Assembly: GCA_017472325.1 (NCBI GenBank)
Contig: JAFUQM010000079.1
Coordinates: 1-64,000, forward strand
Source of the DNA: Lachnospiraceae bacterium
GTDB lineage: Bacteria > Bacillota > Clostridia > Lachnospirales > Lachnospiraceae
Direction: 5' to 3'
DNA: 64,000 nt
Shown: positions 45,331-54,191 of the stretch, one piece after another
Numbering within the stretch: position 1 is the first letter of the stretch
Layout of the letters: each line of letters opens with the position of its first letter
Notes under the pieces: model-generated
What the model was told of the DNA's origin: nothing
The model's database searches: none
What the model saw: the letters and a program-made list of their open reading frames with translations, nothing else
Program-made: the position numbers and the translations under genes

Positions 45331-45359
45331 AATATACTGCAATTATGATACCATATCAA
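45331..45359 (-). promoter_or_regulatory. Sigma-A promoter of the nitroreductase gene
   Basis: On the minus strand TTGATA (45359-45354), 17 bases, TATATT (45336-45331), giving a leader of about 50 bases. Confidence 0.6.
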
Positions 45360-45436
45360 ACATTCTGTTTCAATGGCGGAACATAATTTTTTTCACTTTC
45401 ATAACTTATGCTTCCAACCCTATCACCAAACGGCTG

Positions 45437-46207
45437 CTAATTTTCCATATTCTTATCATAAATAATTTTCAAGCCTTTTAATAATAATTCATCATCCAAT
45501 ATGATTTTCTTCTTGCAATATGGCACAATCACTTTTGCAAGACCTCCTGTTGCCAACACCGTTGTCTGATAGCCAAGTTCTTCTTCCATTCTTTCAATCA
45601 GACCATCAATTGCTGCAGCATTCGCAAAAATCGTGCCACTTTTCATACAATCGATTGTATTTTTACCGATTACCTTCTTTGGTGCCTCCAGTGTAATGCG
45701 TGGAAGCTGGGCAGTTCTTGCAACAAGAGCTTCAAGTGCAACATTAACCCCCGGCATAATAATGCCACCGATATAATTTTGGTCTTTGTCTACCACACAA
45801 CACGTTGTTGCGGTTCCCATATCTACAATGATAAGTGGTGCTCCATATTCCTGTAAGCCTGCTACTGCATTTACAACTCTGTCTCCACCAACCTGCTTTG
45901 GATTATCCATGAAAATATTCAAACCTGTTTTTACGCCTGGGCCTACAACAAGCGGTTCTTTTCCTACAATTTTAATTACAGCTTCCTTAACAATATTTAC
46001 AAGGTTTGGTACAACAGAAGAAATAATAGCGCCTTCTATCTTACTTCCATCAATTCCATGCAAATCCAAAACAGTTTTAAATCCCATCGCATATTCCAAT
46101 TCCGTTTTGGATTCATCTGTAGAAAGTCTTTCCTCAAAGTAAATACGCTCATCATCAATGCACCCAATCACAATATTCGTATTTCCCATATCAATTGCCA
46201 ATAACAT
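45437..46207 (-). CDS. coaX: Type III pantothenate kinase
   Basis: A 256-residue CoaX of the ASKHA fold: AIDMGNTNIVIGC (P-loop, residues 4-16), GADRVVNA-like segment GGDRVVNAVA, IVDMGTATTCCVV and ATGGLAKVI. It phosphorylates pantothenate in the first step of CoA synthesis, needs no feedback control by CoA and resists N-pentylpantothenamide. It has AGGAGG before the ATG. It is downstream of znuB on the same strand but separated by 56 bases. Confidence 0.95.
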   Translation of the reverse strand: MLLAIDMGNTNIVIGCIDDERIYFEERLSTDESKTELEYAMGFKTVLDLHGIDGSKIEGAIISSVVPNLVNIVKEAVIKIVGKEPLVVGPGVKTGLNIFMDNPKQVGGDRVVNAVAGLQEYGAPLIIVDMGTATTCCVVDKDQNYIGGIIMPGVNVALEALVARTAQLPRITLEAPKKVIGKNTIDCMKSGTIFANAAAIDGLIERMEEELGYQTTVLATGGLAKVIVPYCKKKIILDDELLLKGLKIIYDKNMEN

Positions 46208-46263
46208 AATTATTCCTCCTTAAATCAATTCCATATTCTGGTAATTGTTCATATTATGAGTAT

Positions 46264-47091
46264 CTATCTTTTGAATCCGGAACGTATCCATCCGGCAATA
46301 CTAAACAAAGCAAATAAAATAATATCTACAATAACAATGCTTGCACCTGCAGGAGTTGCATATACATAGGATACGGTAATACCTATTACAAAACTAATAA
46401 CAGATACTGCCACTGCACAAAAAATCACACTTTTAAAACTTTTACATATACGCATCGCGGTCAGTCCTGGAAAAATAATGAGACTGGAAATCAACATTGC
46501 TCCCATCATCTTCATTCCCAACACAACAGTCACTGCCGTCAAAACTGCAATTGCCATATTATAAAAACCTGTTTTTGTACCTGTTGCTCTGGCAAACGTT
46601 TCATCAAACGTAACTGCAAATATCTTCTCGTACAAGAAAACATACAATATCAATACCAGTATAGATAATACAACACTTAGTACAACATCTGACATACTCA
46701 TCGCAAGTATACTTCCAAACATATAGCTGTATAAATCTGCATTCATGCCTGTTGTCAGTGATACAATTGTTACACCGATTGCAAGTGCTCCTGTGGAAAA
46801 TACAGCAATTGCTGCATCTCCTTTTATTTTACTGGATTCCGTCAACCGTAACAGAATAATCGCTGCTGCTATCACAATTGGAATTGCCACAGCCAAAGGC
46901 GCCATATTCAATGCCGCTGCAATCGCAAGCGCACCAAACCCAACATGTGATAAACCATCTCCTATCATAGAATAGCGCTTTAACACAAGCGTAACACCTA
47001 GAACGGAAGCACATAGTGAAATCAATATACCAGCAACAAGTGCTCTCACCATAAATGGGTAGGAAACCATCTCAGTCATTAAATCAATCAT
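46264..47091 (-). CDS. znuB: Zinc/manganese ABC transporter permease
   Basis: A 275-residue permease with eight or so helices of the ZnuB/MntB (ABC-3) family: MVRALVAGILISLCASVLGVTLVLKRYSMIGDGLSHVGFGALA near the start and the GAMLISSLIIFPGLTAM segment later. The frame is open for 35 codons further upstream, but GGGGAGGG lies directly before the ATG at 47091 and the chosen start overlaps the znuC stop by eight bases. It imports zinc, as judged by the His-rich ZnuA. Confidence 0.92.
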   Translation of the reverse strand: MIDLMTEMVSYPFMVRALVAGILISLCASVLGVTLVLKRYSMIGDGLSHVGFGALAIAAALNMAPLAVAIPIVIAAAIILLRLTESSKIKGDAAIAVFSTGALAIGVTIVSLTTGMNADLYSYMFGSILAMSMSDVVLSVVLSILVLILYVFLYEKIFAVTFDETFARATGTKTGFYNMAIAVLTAVTVVLGMKMMGAMLISSLIIFPGLTAMRICKSFKSVIFCAVAVSVISFVIGITVSYVYATPAGASIVIVDIILFALFSIAGWIRSGFKR

Positions 47092-47794
47092 TATCCAGCC
47101 CTCCCCAAAATTTTCTACCGATATTACTCGTTTTGTATTCTTCAGTTTTTCCAAAAAAATACTCTTCATGAGAAAGATGCAACATATAATCCGCATGTTC
47201 TATGGCTTCTCTAATATCGTGAGATACCATAACAATTGTTATTTTATGGTTTTTGTTCAATTTCCAAAGTAATTGATAGAATTCTGCCACAGCAACCGGG
47301 TCAAGTCCTGTCATCGGCTCATCTAATAACAACATCTTCTTTGTTGCACAAAGAGAACGTGCTAACAACACTCTTCTTTGCTGGCCACCAGACAAATCTC
47401 TATAGCTTTTATATTTTAGTTCTTCTATGCCAAGCAGTTGCATCTGCTTCATTGCCTTTTCCCTATCCGCTTTGCTATATCCTGGCAAAAGTCCCCTGCT
47501 ATTTAAACATCCAGACAATACAACCTCATATACAGATGCTGGAAAATCTTTCTGCGCTGCTGTCTGTTGTGGAACATAGCCAATCTCGGTTGCGCGTAAT
47601 CCATCCGCAGTTGTGATTGTCCCTTTATACGGCTTCTTGAGTCCTAGCAAACCTTTTATCAAAGTAGACTTACCTGTACCATTTTCGCCAACAATGCACA
47701 GATAATCCCCCTCATTTATCTGAAAAGAAAGCTGTTTTGCCACTATTTGATCTTCATATGCAAAAGATACATTATCACACGTTAACAGTGCCAT
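47084..47794 (-). CDS. znuC: Zinc ABC transporter ATPase
   Basis: A 236-residue ABC ATPase with VGENGTGKSTLIKGLLGL (Walker A), YVPQQTA (Q loop), DLSGGQQRRVLLARSL (signature), KMLLLDEPMTGLD (Walker B) and MVSHDI (switch). It powers metal import together with ZnuB and ZnuA. Its start shares one base with the znuA stop and its stop overlaps znuB, so the three are tightly coupled. Confidence 0.94.
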   Translation of the reverse strand: MALLTCDNVSFAYEDQIVAKQLSFQINEGDYLCIVGENGTGKSTLIKGLLGLKKPYKGTITTADGLRATEIGYVPQQTAAQKDFPASVYEVVLSGCLNSRGLLPGYSKADREKAMKQMQLLGIEELKYKSYRDLSGGQQRRVLLARSLCATKKMLLLDEPMTGLDPVAVAEFYQLLWKLNKNHKITIVMVSHDIREAIEHADYMLHLSHEEYFFGKTEEYKTSNIGRKFWGGLDND

Positions 47795-49008
47795 CAGTTT
47801 AAAGCCTCCTTCAATACTTCCAAATTATTCTTCATCAGTTGGACATACGTAATACCCGCTTCCAACTCTTCTTTTGTTACATTATGACAGGAATGTAGCA
47901 TTGCTGTTTCCACACCTGTTATCTCCGCTATGATATCAGCAACCTTATGATTTGACAATTCCAAATACAAAATAAGAGGAATGTCATCTTCTCTAATTTT
48001 ATCTATTAAAAACGCCAATGTTGCCGCGCTCGGCTCTGTTTCAGAGCTGCATCCTGGAAATGCTGCATAGTACTCCAGTCCATAGCATTCCGTCATATAG
48101 CGGAAGGGAAAACGGTCTCCAAAAAGTAGGTCCGTTCGTACTGCACCAGCAACAATTTCTTCAAACGAAGCATCTAGCTGTTGCAACTGTGCAATGTAGG
48201 CATCTGCATTGCTTTGAAAAATATCAGCATGTTCCGGATCCAGTCTTGATAACTCCTGACATATCTGTTGCGATATCATAACTGCATTTTTAGGTGAAGT
48301 CCACACATGCTCATCATATTCCTCATGAACATGTAATTCTTCTTCATATGCTTGTTCATGTTCATGCGTTTCTTCGTGCTCATATGCTTCTTCGTGCTCA
48401 TACGCTTCTTCGTGCTCATGCGCTTCTTCGTGCTCATGCGTTTCTTCGTGCTCATATGCTTCTTCGTGCTCATGCGCTTCTTCGTGCTCATGCGCATGTT
48501 CTCCACGTATTTGCATACCTTCTACATGCTCTTCTGCAACACCTTCTACCCAATCAATCATAGCACAGGCTCTGACATTGTCTGCTTCTCCTTCTAACAA
48601 TTCATCTACCCATACATCAGATTCTCCTCCGACATAAATAAACAAATCGCTTTCAATAATATGAATCATATCCCTTGGAGTCGGTTCGTAAGAATGGCTC
48701 TCCATTCCAGGTGCCAGTAGCATACTGACTTCAACATGCTCGCCACCTATTTGCCTAACAAAATCATATGGCGGAAACACCGTAGTAACAATGTGAAGCT
48801 TTTCCTGACTCTCTCCTTCATACTGCTCTAATGTAGAAGGTTTCCCCTTATCCAGACTTCCTGTGCAGGCAGTTAATAAATATGCAGATACCATAAGAAG
48901 ACAGAGCGCATACAGCACTCTGCCTGTCTTTTTATACAATATACGATTGGATGTGTTGACAGTCACTACCCTGTTTTTGCTCTTTACTGTTCTGTCATTC
49001 CATTTCAT
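47794..49008 (-). CDS. znuA: Zinc-binding lipoprotein with His-rich tandem repeats
   Basis: A 404-residue solute-binding protein of the ZnuA/AdcA cluster A-I. A long basic N-terminus leads to a hydrophobic helix and the lipobox LLTAC, then the domain TTVFPPYDFVRQIGGEHVEVSMLLAPGMESHSYEPTPRD. Between the two lobes lies the flexible His/Glu loop of this family. Here it is built from eight copies of a six-residue unit ([HY]EHE[EQ][AT]) encoded by 18-base tandem repeats. The loop collects zinc for transfer to the permease. The start is supported by GAGGAAG upstream. Confidence 0.94.
   Translation of the reverse strand: MKWNDRTVKSKNRVVTVNTSNRILYKKTGRVLYALCLLMVSAYLLTACTGSLDKGKPSTLEQYEGESQEKLHIVTTVFPPYDFVRQIGGEHVEVSMLLAPGMESHSYEPTPRDMIHIIESDLFIYVGGESDVWVDELLEGEADNVRACAMIDWVEGVAEEHVEGMQIRGEHAHEHEEAHEHEEAYEHEETHEHEEAHEHEEAYEHEEAYEHEETHEHEQAYEEELHVHEEYDEHVWTSPKNAVMISQQICQELSRLDPEHADIFQSNADAYIAQLQQLDASFEEIVAGAVRTDLLFGDRFPFRYMTECYGLEYYAAFPGCSSETEPSAATLAFLIDKIREDDIPLILYLELSNHKVADIIAEITGVETAMLHSCHNVTKEELEAGITYVQLMKNNLEVLKEALN
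48352..48492. repeat. 18-base tandem repeat within znuA
   Basis: About eight 18-base units (minus-strand reading TGAGCACGAAGAAGC plus a variable CAT/TAT codon) encode the His-rich loop. Copies differ at few positions. As the unit is a multiple of three, gain or loss of copies keeps the frame. Confidence 0.9.
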
Positions 49009-49023
49009 CTATCTTTGCTTCCT

Positions 49024-49797
49024 CTATGATATGTACATGTCCACACCAATACATAACTTTCCTTTTTTATTCATATACGATACACCACGGTAAATAAATT
49101 TGCCGTATCCACGCACCGTTACGACATCTCCTGATTTTAAAGCTACACTATTGTTTTCACATAATCTTCCATTGACAAACACCTTCTTTAATCGAAAATG
49201 TTCTAAGCTACTGCTCCGGGACATCTGATACAACTTCGCAATCACGCCATCGATTCGTTCAGAAGAAACACTAACACTTTTCTCTTCTAACTTCTGTCCA
49301 TCTCCTGCAATGCCTTCGCTTATACTACATTTTACATGTGTATGCTTTACTTTATCGAGATGATTGACAATAAACTCTGTCATCGTCTCTACACAATACA
49401 CATAACCAGTGTTATTTTTTACCAAAATATCCCCCAGCATACTGCGTTCCATCCCCAGATTCATAAGTGCGCCCAAAAAATCCCTATGTGTAAACTTATC
49501 TGCAAACTTCTGCATAAGTGGTTCAATACAGATGCACTTTATTGGAAATGGTTCTTCGTATCCGAGCATCTCTTCCGAGCCAAATCGTAACATCTGTCTC
49601 TCACAGGCTTCCATACCGCCCCACATTGTATAATCTACATGGCTTATTTCTCTTTGTATCTGATAAAACTCACTTTGTTCTGCCAGACTCAGAAACCCAG
49701 TAAATGTATATTGATTATTGCAATATGATTTTTCCGCCAAGTCCACCATACGCATTCTAAGCTGCTTTAATTCTTTTTCTGTTTCAGCCATAGCCAT
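49024..49797 (-). CDS. ylmH: S4-domain RNA-binding protein, YlmH-like
   Basis: A 257-residue protein like Bacillus YlmH. The N-terminal part has TFTGFLSLAEQSEFYQ. The middle domain includes YEEPFPIKCICIEPL, then FTHRDFLGALMNLGMERSMLGDI, the segment typical of the family. The C-terminal S4 domain is at about residues 180-245 (SSLEHFRLKKVFVNGRL followed by ALKSGDVVTVRGYGKFIY). YlmH binds RNA and, in Bacillus, acts with ribosomes or peptidyl-tRNA and is found in the division cluster. Here it is placed among metal genes. Confidence 0.88.
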   Translation of the reverse strand: MAMAETEKELKQLRMRMVDLAEKSYCNNQYTFTGFLSLAEQSEFYQIQREISHVDYTMWGGMEACERQMLRFGSEEMLGYEEPFPIKCICIEPLMQKFADKFTHRDFLGALMNLGMERSMLGDILVKNNTGYVYCVETMTEFIVNHLDKVKHTHVKCSISEGIAGDGQKLEEKSVSVSSERIDGVIAKLYQMSRSSSLEHFRLKKVFVNGRLCENNSVALKSGDVVTVRGYGKFIYRGVSYMNKKGKLCIGVDMYIS

Positions 49798-49803
49798 ATA
49801 ATC

Positions 49804-50733
49804 CTATACAAAATTAATTACTTCGTCTTTTGGTGCTTTTGCATTCTCCACACAAGTTGCATACAACACCGGACCTACTCCGTTATAATCGGCAAAGTAT
49901 TCTTCTTTGACTTCTGCCGTTACACTCACCCACTGTTTCTGTTCTAATGTCGATGCGTTATCATACTGACAGGCGAATCCCAAAAATGCCATATCATCAG
50001 CACAGCAAGTCATTGCCATTCTACCAGGCACAAAATAATCCTTTGGAAATGCTTCTGGCTTTAAAACCTGCGCAACAAAGTTTACTTTTTTACCTACATA
50101 CCTCTCTAAATGGTCTAAAGAATCCAGATACCAGATGGCATATCCCATATCATCCAATTTAATAACATCTGCTTTCAAATCATATGGGAGTTCTTCTTCC
50201 ATCATTTCATTGATTTCTCCATTGGCATCTTCAAATATGATTTCTGCTGTCTGATTAATTGCTTTTACATTACGCTTATAACTACTCAAATCTTTGATGC
50301 CATCGCAACGGTTAAATATAATCATTTCAGATTTGCGAAGCATCTCTGCAAGCAGTGACTTCATATTCGTATAATACATTGGGAAAGTAGCTGCATTGAT
50401 TGTAGTAATCTGCTGGTCAATTTTCCAATGCCACGGTAATTTCATATTTTTAAAATTCCACATACCATTATATTCAATAATGATACGCTCTGGTTTATGC
50501 TTTTTCTCTAATTCTAATAACTTGTCTGGAGTGAAATCTTCTTCATCCTCAATCACTTCCACAACAGTACGCGTTTTCTTCAAAAGGGATTCATCATATT
50601 CAATTTCTCCCTCTTCACACAAAATAACTAAAGTCTTACCTCTTGTTTGAAAGTACGGCTGTGCAAGCGTATACGTAATGAATTCGGTTTTACCACTTTC
50701 CAGAAATCCGTTTATCACAAATACCGGTTTCAT
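49804..50733 (-). CDS. CobW-type GTPase fused to a TIGR03943/DUF1980-like domain
   Basis: A 309-residue protein. Residues 1 to about 200 are a COG0523/CobW-like GTPase: VFVINGFLESGKTEF (P-loop), LCEEGEIEYD, a loop with EDEEDFTPDKL, and IIFNRCDGI (NKxD-like). The usual metal-binding CxCC is missing. From about residue 215, the sequence GKKVNFVAQVLKPEAFPKDYFVPGRMAMTCC resembles the C-terminal domain of TIGR03943/DUF1980 (YcgQ-type) membrane proteins, including the Cys pair. The longer frame starts at 50871, but GGAGG precedes the ATG at 50733. A metal-chaperone role is inferred from the neighbours (znuABC and a second CobW). The fusion is unusual to my knowledge. Confidence 0.72.
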   Translation of the reverse strand: MKPVFVINGFLESGKTEFITYTLAQPYFQTRGKTLVILCEEGEIEYDESLLKKTRTVVEVIEDEEDFTPDKLLELEKKHKPERIIIEYNGMWNFKNMKLPWHWKIDQQITTINAATFPMYYTNMKSLLAEMLRKSEMIIFNRCDGIKDLSSYKRNVKAINQTAEIIFEDANGEINEMMEEELPYDLKADVIKLDDMGYAIWYLDSLDHLERYVGKKVNFVAQVLKPEAFPKDYFVPGRMAMTCCADDMAFLGFACQYDNASTLEQKQWVSVTAEVKEEYFADYNGVGPVLYATCVENAKAPKDEVINFV

Positions 50734-50813
50734 TTTTCCTCCATCTGGCATTCTATACAACATTCTAGCACAAATATTTGCTTGCGATTGGAATGCTATG
50801 CTCTGCTTTATTT

Positions 50814-52067
50814 CTATTTTGTAAATAATGCCTTCAAATTGTCTTCCTTTAACTGAGAGCCAATCACGCATACTTTACCTGTATATTCTGGTTTGCCTTC
50901 TCTTACTTCGCTTTCTCCTGGCACATAGTCAAAATAAACCCATGTTCCATCTCCTGCAGGCACCATACCTTTTGCGCGGAGTACAAATCCATACTGCTTT
51001 TCATCTTCTAACTGCTCTAAAATACGCTCAATCTCTGTCTTTGTATAAGTTGTAGGAGATTCTACGCCCCAACTTGTAAATACTTCATCTGCATGATGAT
51101 GTCCATGTCCGTGGTCGTGACATCCACAAGCACACCCTTCCCCATGTTCATGGTGATGATGATGTTCTTCATCATGATGATGCTCGTGACAACATTCATG
51201 TTCCTCATGGTGATGCTCATGACAGCATTCATGCTCTTCATCATGGTGATGCTCATGACAGCATTCATGTTCCCCATGATGATGCTCGTGACAGCATTCA
51301 TGTTCCTCATCATGGTGATGCTCATGATCATGACAACCACATGTGCAGTCTTCTCCATGTTCAGAATGTGCATGCTCAGAATGTGCATGCTCATGATGAG
51401 CATGATCATGTTCATCATGGTGATGATGTTCGTGCGCTTTTTTAACTTCTTCCATCAATTCTTTTTCTAAATCTTTGGCATTTTCAATTGCCTCTAAGAT
51501 TACTTTTCCTTCCAGCTCGTCCCACGGTGTCGTAATAATGGCAGTTTTCGCATTATGTTCACGAATCATAGCAATTGCCTGCTGTAATTTTTCTTCACTC
51601 ATTTTATCTGTACGACTTAACACAATCGTTCCCGCATGTTCAATCTGATTTAAGAAAAATTCACCAAAGTTCTTTATATACATTCTGCATTTTGTTGCAT
51701 CTACAACTGCAACAGCACTGTTTAATGTTACTTCCTCTACTTTAACATCCTCTACTGCCTTCATAACATCAGATAATTTACCAACACCCGATGGCTCAAT
51801 GAGAACACGTTCTGGTTTGTATGTGTCAAGCACTTCTTTTAAAGATGTGCCAAAATCCCCTACCAAAGAACAGCAAATACAGCCAGAATTCATCTCTTTG
51901 ATTTCAATTCCAGCATCTTTTAAGAAGCCGCCATCAATACCGATTTCACCAAATTCATTTTCAATCAATACAACTTTTTGACCTTGCAAAGCTTCTTTTA
52001 CAATTTTCTTAATTAATGTTGTTTTTCCTGCACCAAGAAATCCTGATACAATATCTATTTTTGTCAT
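50814..52067 (-). CDS. CobW/COG0523 metallochaperone GTPase with His/Cys-rich insert
   Basis: A 417-residue protein. The GTPase domain has VSGFLGAGKTTLIKK (P-loop), IENEFGEIGID, the metal-binding NSGCICCSL (CxCC), IEPSGVGKLSDV and LSRTDKM. Between residues about 215 and 335 is a low-complexity segment of His, Glu and Cys (repeats CCHEHHHDEEHE, plus DCTCGCHDH and GCACGCHDH). The CobW C-terminal domain (RAKGMVPAGDGTWVYFDYVPGE) follows. Such proteins deliver zinc or other metals to target enzymes. The insert should store or pass on metal. The ATG at 52067 is chosen over an in-frame TTG at 52094. The gene is 80 bases upstream of the second GTPase gene. Confidence 0.9.
   Translation of the reverse strand: MTKIDIVSGFLGAGKTTLIKKIVKEALQGQKVVLIENEFGEIGIDGGFLKDAGIEIKEMNSGCICCSLVGDFGTSLKEVLDTYKPERVLIEPSGVGKLSDVMKAVEDVKVEEVTLNSAVAVVDATKCRMYIKNFGEFFLNQIEHAGTIVLSRTDKMSEEKLQQAIAMIREHNAKTAIITTPWDELEGKVILEAIENAKDLEKELMEEVKKAHEHHHHDEHDHAHHEHAHSEHAHSEHGEDCTCGCHDHEHHHDEEHECCHEHHHGEHECCHEHHHDEEHECCHEHHHEEHECCHEHHHDEEHHHHHEHGEGCACGCHDHGHGHHHADEVFTSWGVESPTTYTKTEIERILEQLEDEKQYGFVLRAKGMVPAGDGTWVYFDYVPGESEVREGKPEYTGKVCVIGSQLKEDNLKALFTK
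51090..51432. repeat. His/Cys-encoding low-complexity repeats in the CobW gene
   Basis: Imperfect tandem repeats, chiefly four units of 30-36 bases that encode CCHEHHH plus an acidic spacer, flanked by HAHSEHAHSEH and HHHHHEH stretches. The open frames on the opposite strand here are shadows of the repeat. Confidence 0.85.
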
Positions 52068-52109
52068 TCGACGTTTCTTCCTTTCTGATATCAATCTATG
52101 TCAAAAATT

Positions 52110-52466
52110 AAGCAGGACGATAAGCCGGGTTATGTCCTCTGCATCTGCCAAACAGACACAGGAAATGATCATCTATCTAGAACTGTTGTCACCAACAGCT
52201 TCAAGCGACCTACCTGAAAGCAGACCGGGCAAGCCTATTGCTTTCTTATTGGTCTTGCTTCGGATGGGGTTTACATATGCCTCTACTGTTACCAGCAAAG
52301 CGGTAGTCTCTTACACTGCCCTTCCACCCTTACCACAAAGTGGCGGTACATTTCTGTTGCACTAGCCTTGGAGTCACCTCCACCAGACGTTATCTGGCAT
52401 CCTGCCCTACGAAGCCCGGACTTTCCTCACCTGTCATATGACAGCCGCGATCATTTGTCCTACTTA
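52110..52466 (-). ncRNA. rnpB: RNase P RNA, bacterial type A
   Basis: On the minus strand the RNA begins near AGTAGGACAAATGATC, contains the conserved GAGGAAAGTCCGGGC, later AGGGTGGAAGGGCAG and GTAAACCCCATCC, and ends with ACATAACCCGGCTTATC. These are the P-RNA universally conserved helices P4, J-regions and the terminal pairing (about 357 bases). RNase P RNA is the catalytic part of the enzyme that trims tRNA 5' ends. The ends are estimates. The protein-coding frame on the other strand here is spurious. The RNA has its own promoter. Confidence 0.95.
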
Positions 52467-52477
52467 ATTCATTGACC

Positions 52478-52506
52478 GTTATAACATGATATTTCGTACT
52501 TGTAAA
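52478..52506 (-). promoter_or_regulatory. Promoter of rnpB
   Basis: On the minus strand TTTACA (52506-52501), 17 bases, TATAAC (52483-52478) with an upstream TG (TGTTATAAC). It lies just past the stop of the nucleoside kinase gene, about 12 bases before the RNA. Confidence 0.65.
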
Positions 52507-52511
52507 GTACT

Positions 52512-54176
52512 TTACACATGGAAACAGCTTCCACCCACAAATTCCCTGACAATAGAATTATTCGGCAGACTCTCACTGCTCATACCTAAAAAATACTCTA
52601 AAAACTTTAATAATCTTTTTGCTTCATGATATTCCGCATCTTCCGGAGAAATACTGTATAATAGAGGCTCTGCAAACTGTTTTAATACTGCAAGCTCATA
52701 GATCAACACAGAATTAAACATCGCATCTGCACTTTCCTGATATGGAAAAATATTCTCTTCTTCTCCTCTTCTAACAGAAGGCCACATCTCAATAGTACGT
52801 TTGGCAGATGCACCTCTTGTTCTGGCATCTCTTACCATACGTCTTAACAATCTGCCATCCGTTGTCGGGATACGGTTATGTTCATCAATATTCAAGCTTG
52901 TCAAAGCACTGATATAAATTTTGTATTTACTCTCTGCTGGCAGTGCATAAGACATTTTATCATTTAACCCATGAATTCCTTCAATTACTAGAATATCATC
53001 TGGTCCTAATTTTTTATAGTTGCCCTTATATTCTCTATGTCCTGTTTTAAAATTAAAATGCGGAAGTTCCACTGTTTTACCTTCTAACAATTCTTTCATA
53101 TCATGATTAAACTGTTCAATGTCAATTGCTTCCAAACATTCAAAATTATAATCACCATTTTCATCCCGTGGTGTTTTTTCTCTTTCCACAAAATAATCGT
53201 CCACTGCAATCGGATGTGGTGTTAATCCACAGGTTCTAAGCTGAATAGATAATCTGTGGCTAAAAGAAGTTTTGCCAGATGAAGATGGACCTGCAATCAT
53301 AACAAATTTTACATTGCCTCGTTTTACGATATCCATCGCAATCTCACCAATACGTCTCTCCTGCAACGCTTCCTGTACAAGAACAAGTTCATTTGCATTG
53401 CCAGCGCAAATCTGATCATTCAAGTCACCGACCGTGTCGATTCCCATCTTTACGCCCCATTCTGAGGAGTGTAACAGCGTCTCAAACAACTGCTCTCTTG
53501 GCTCTACCGAGGTTAATACCTTTGGTTCTTCCTTATCCGGAAGCACTAACATAATGCCCTGATGATAAGCAGTCACTTCAAAATACGGAATATATCCTGT
53601 ACTTGGCAACATATATCCGTAATAATAATCGTAACAATCATCCATTTTATATACATTCACAAAAGAACTTCTTCTATATTTAAAAAGCTTCTCTTTGTCT
53701 GGCATATTAAATTGTTTAAATAACGCTTTTGCTTCATCGATTGGATATGATTTTTTTGTAATTGGTATATTCTTCTCTACCAATTCCTTCATATGCGCAT
53801 TCAACTTTGTGATGAGTTCATCACTCAAAGCTTCTTTTCCTTGATAGCTACAATAGTATCCTGGTCCGATTGCAAACTCTACTTTAAATTTCGTTATATT
53901 TTCTCTGCCAACAACATCATATAATGTCTTCACAAGCAGCATGGTTGCTGTTCTGACATAAGCCTTATGACCAGCAGAATCCCGCAAGGTCAGAAAAGAA
54001 AGCGTACAATCTTTCTCCGCAGTCTTTATCAGCTCTCTAATTTTACCATTTTCTATTACAAGCGCAATCCCGTCTTCATACTGTGTTGCATACTCTTGTG
54101 CAATCTGCTCAAATGTAATACCTTTTGGATATTTCTTTTCTATTCCATCTATTGTAATTGTTACCATATTTTCCAT
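52512..54176 (-). CDS. Nucleoside kinase (uridine kinase-like) with TGS/ThrRS-type N-terminus
   Basis: A 554-residue protein of a type common in Clostridia. Residues 1-60 form a TGS-like domain (TITIDGIEKKYPKGITFEQIA), followed by an editing-like domain similar to the second domain of threonyl-tRNA synthetase (VEFAIGPGYYCSY). The C-terminal half is a P-loop kinase of the uridine kinase/phosphoribulokinase family: IAGPSSSGKTSFSHRLSI, then VDDYFVEREKTPRDENGDY, EGIHGLND and NRIPTTDGRLLRRMVRDAR. The substrate is presumed to be uridine/cytidine. It precedes rnpB and follows nif3 by 15 bases. Confidence 0.88.
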   Translation of the reverse strand: MENMVTITIDGIEKKYPKGITFEQIAQEYATQYEDGIALVIENGKIRELIKTAEKDCTLSFLTLRDSAGHKAYVRTATMLLVKTLYDVVGRENITKFKVEFAIGPGYYCSYQGKEALSDELITKLNAHMKELVEKNIPITKKSYPIDEAKALFKQFNMPDKEKLFKYRRSSFVNVYKMDDCYDYYYGYMLPSTGYIPYFEVTAYHQGIMLVLPDKEEPKVLTSVEPREQLFETLLHSSEWGVKMGIDTVGDLNDQICAGNANELVLVQEALQERRIGEIAMDIVKRGNVKFVMIAGPSSSGKTSFSHRLSIQLRTCGLTPHPIAVDDYFVEREKTPRDENGDYNFECLEAIDIEQFNHDMKELLEGKTVELPHFNFKTGHREYKGNYKKLGPDDILVIEGIHGLNDKMSYALPAESKYKIYISALTSLNIDEHNRIPTTDGRLLRRMVRDARTRGASAKRTIEMWPSVRRGEEENIFPYQESADAMFNSVLIYELAVLKQFAEPLLYSISPEDAEYHEAKRLLKFLEYFLGMSSESLPNNSIVREFVGGSCFHV

Positions 54177-54191
54177 AGGATTCCTCCTTTT

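Noticed and set aside
48352-48492. CRISPR array
   Set aside because: The repeats are contiguous 18-base coding units without spacers, and no cas gene is present.
48276-48597. Repetitive open frames on both strands over the znuA repeat
   Set aside because: They are frame shadows of the 18-base tandem repeat; ZnuA explains the sequence.
51062-51470. Met/His-rich open frames over the CobW repeat
   Set aside because: Other-frame readings of the His/Cys repeat in the CobW gene.
52132-52365. 77-codon frame on the plus strand
   Set aside because: Lies wholly within RNase P RNA.
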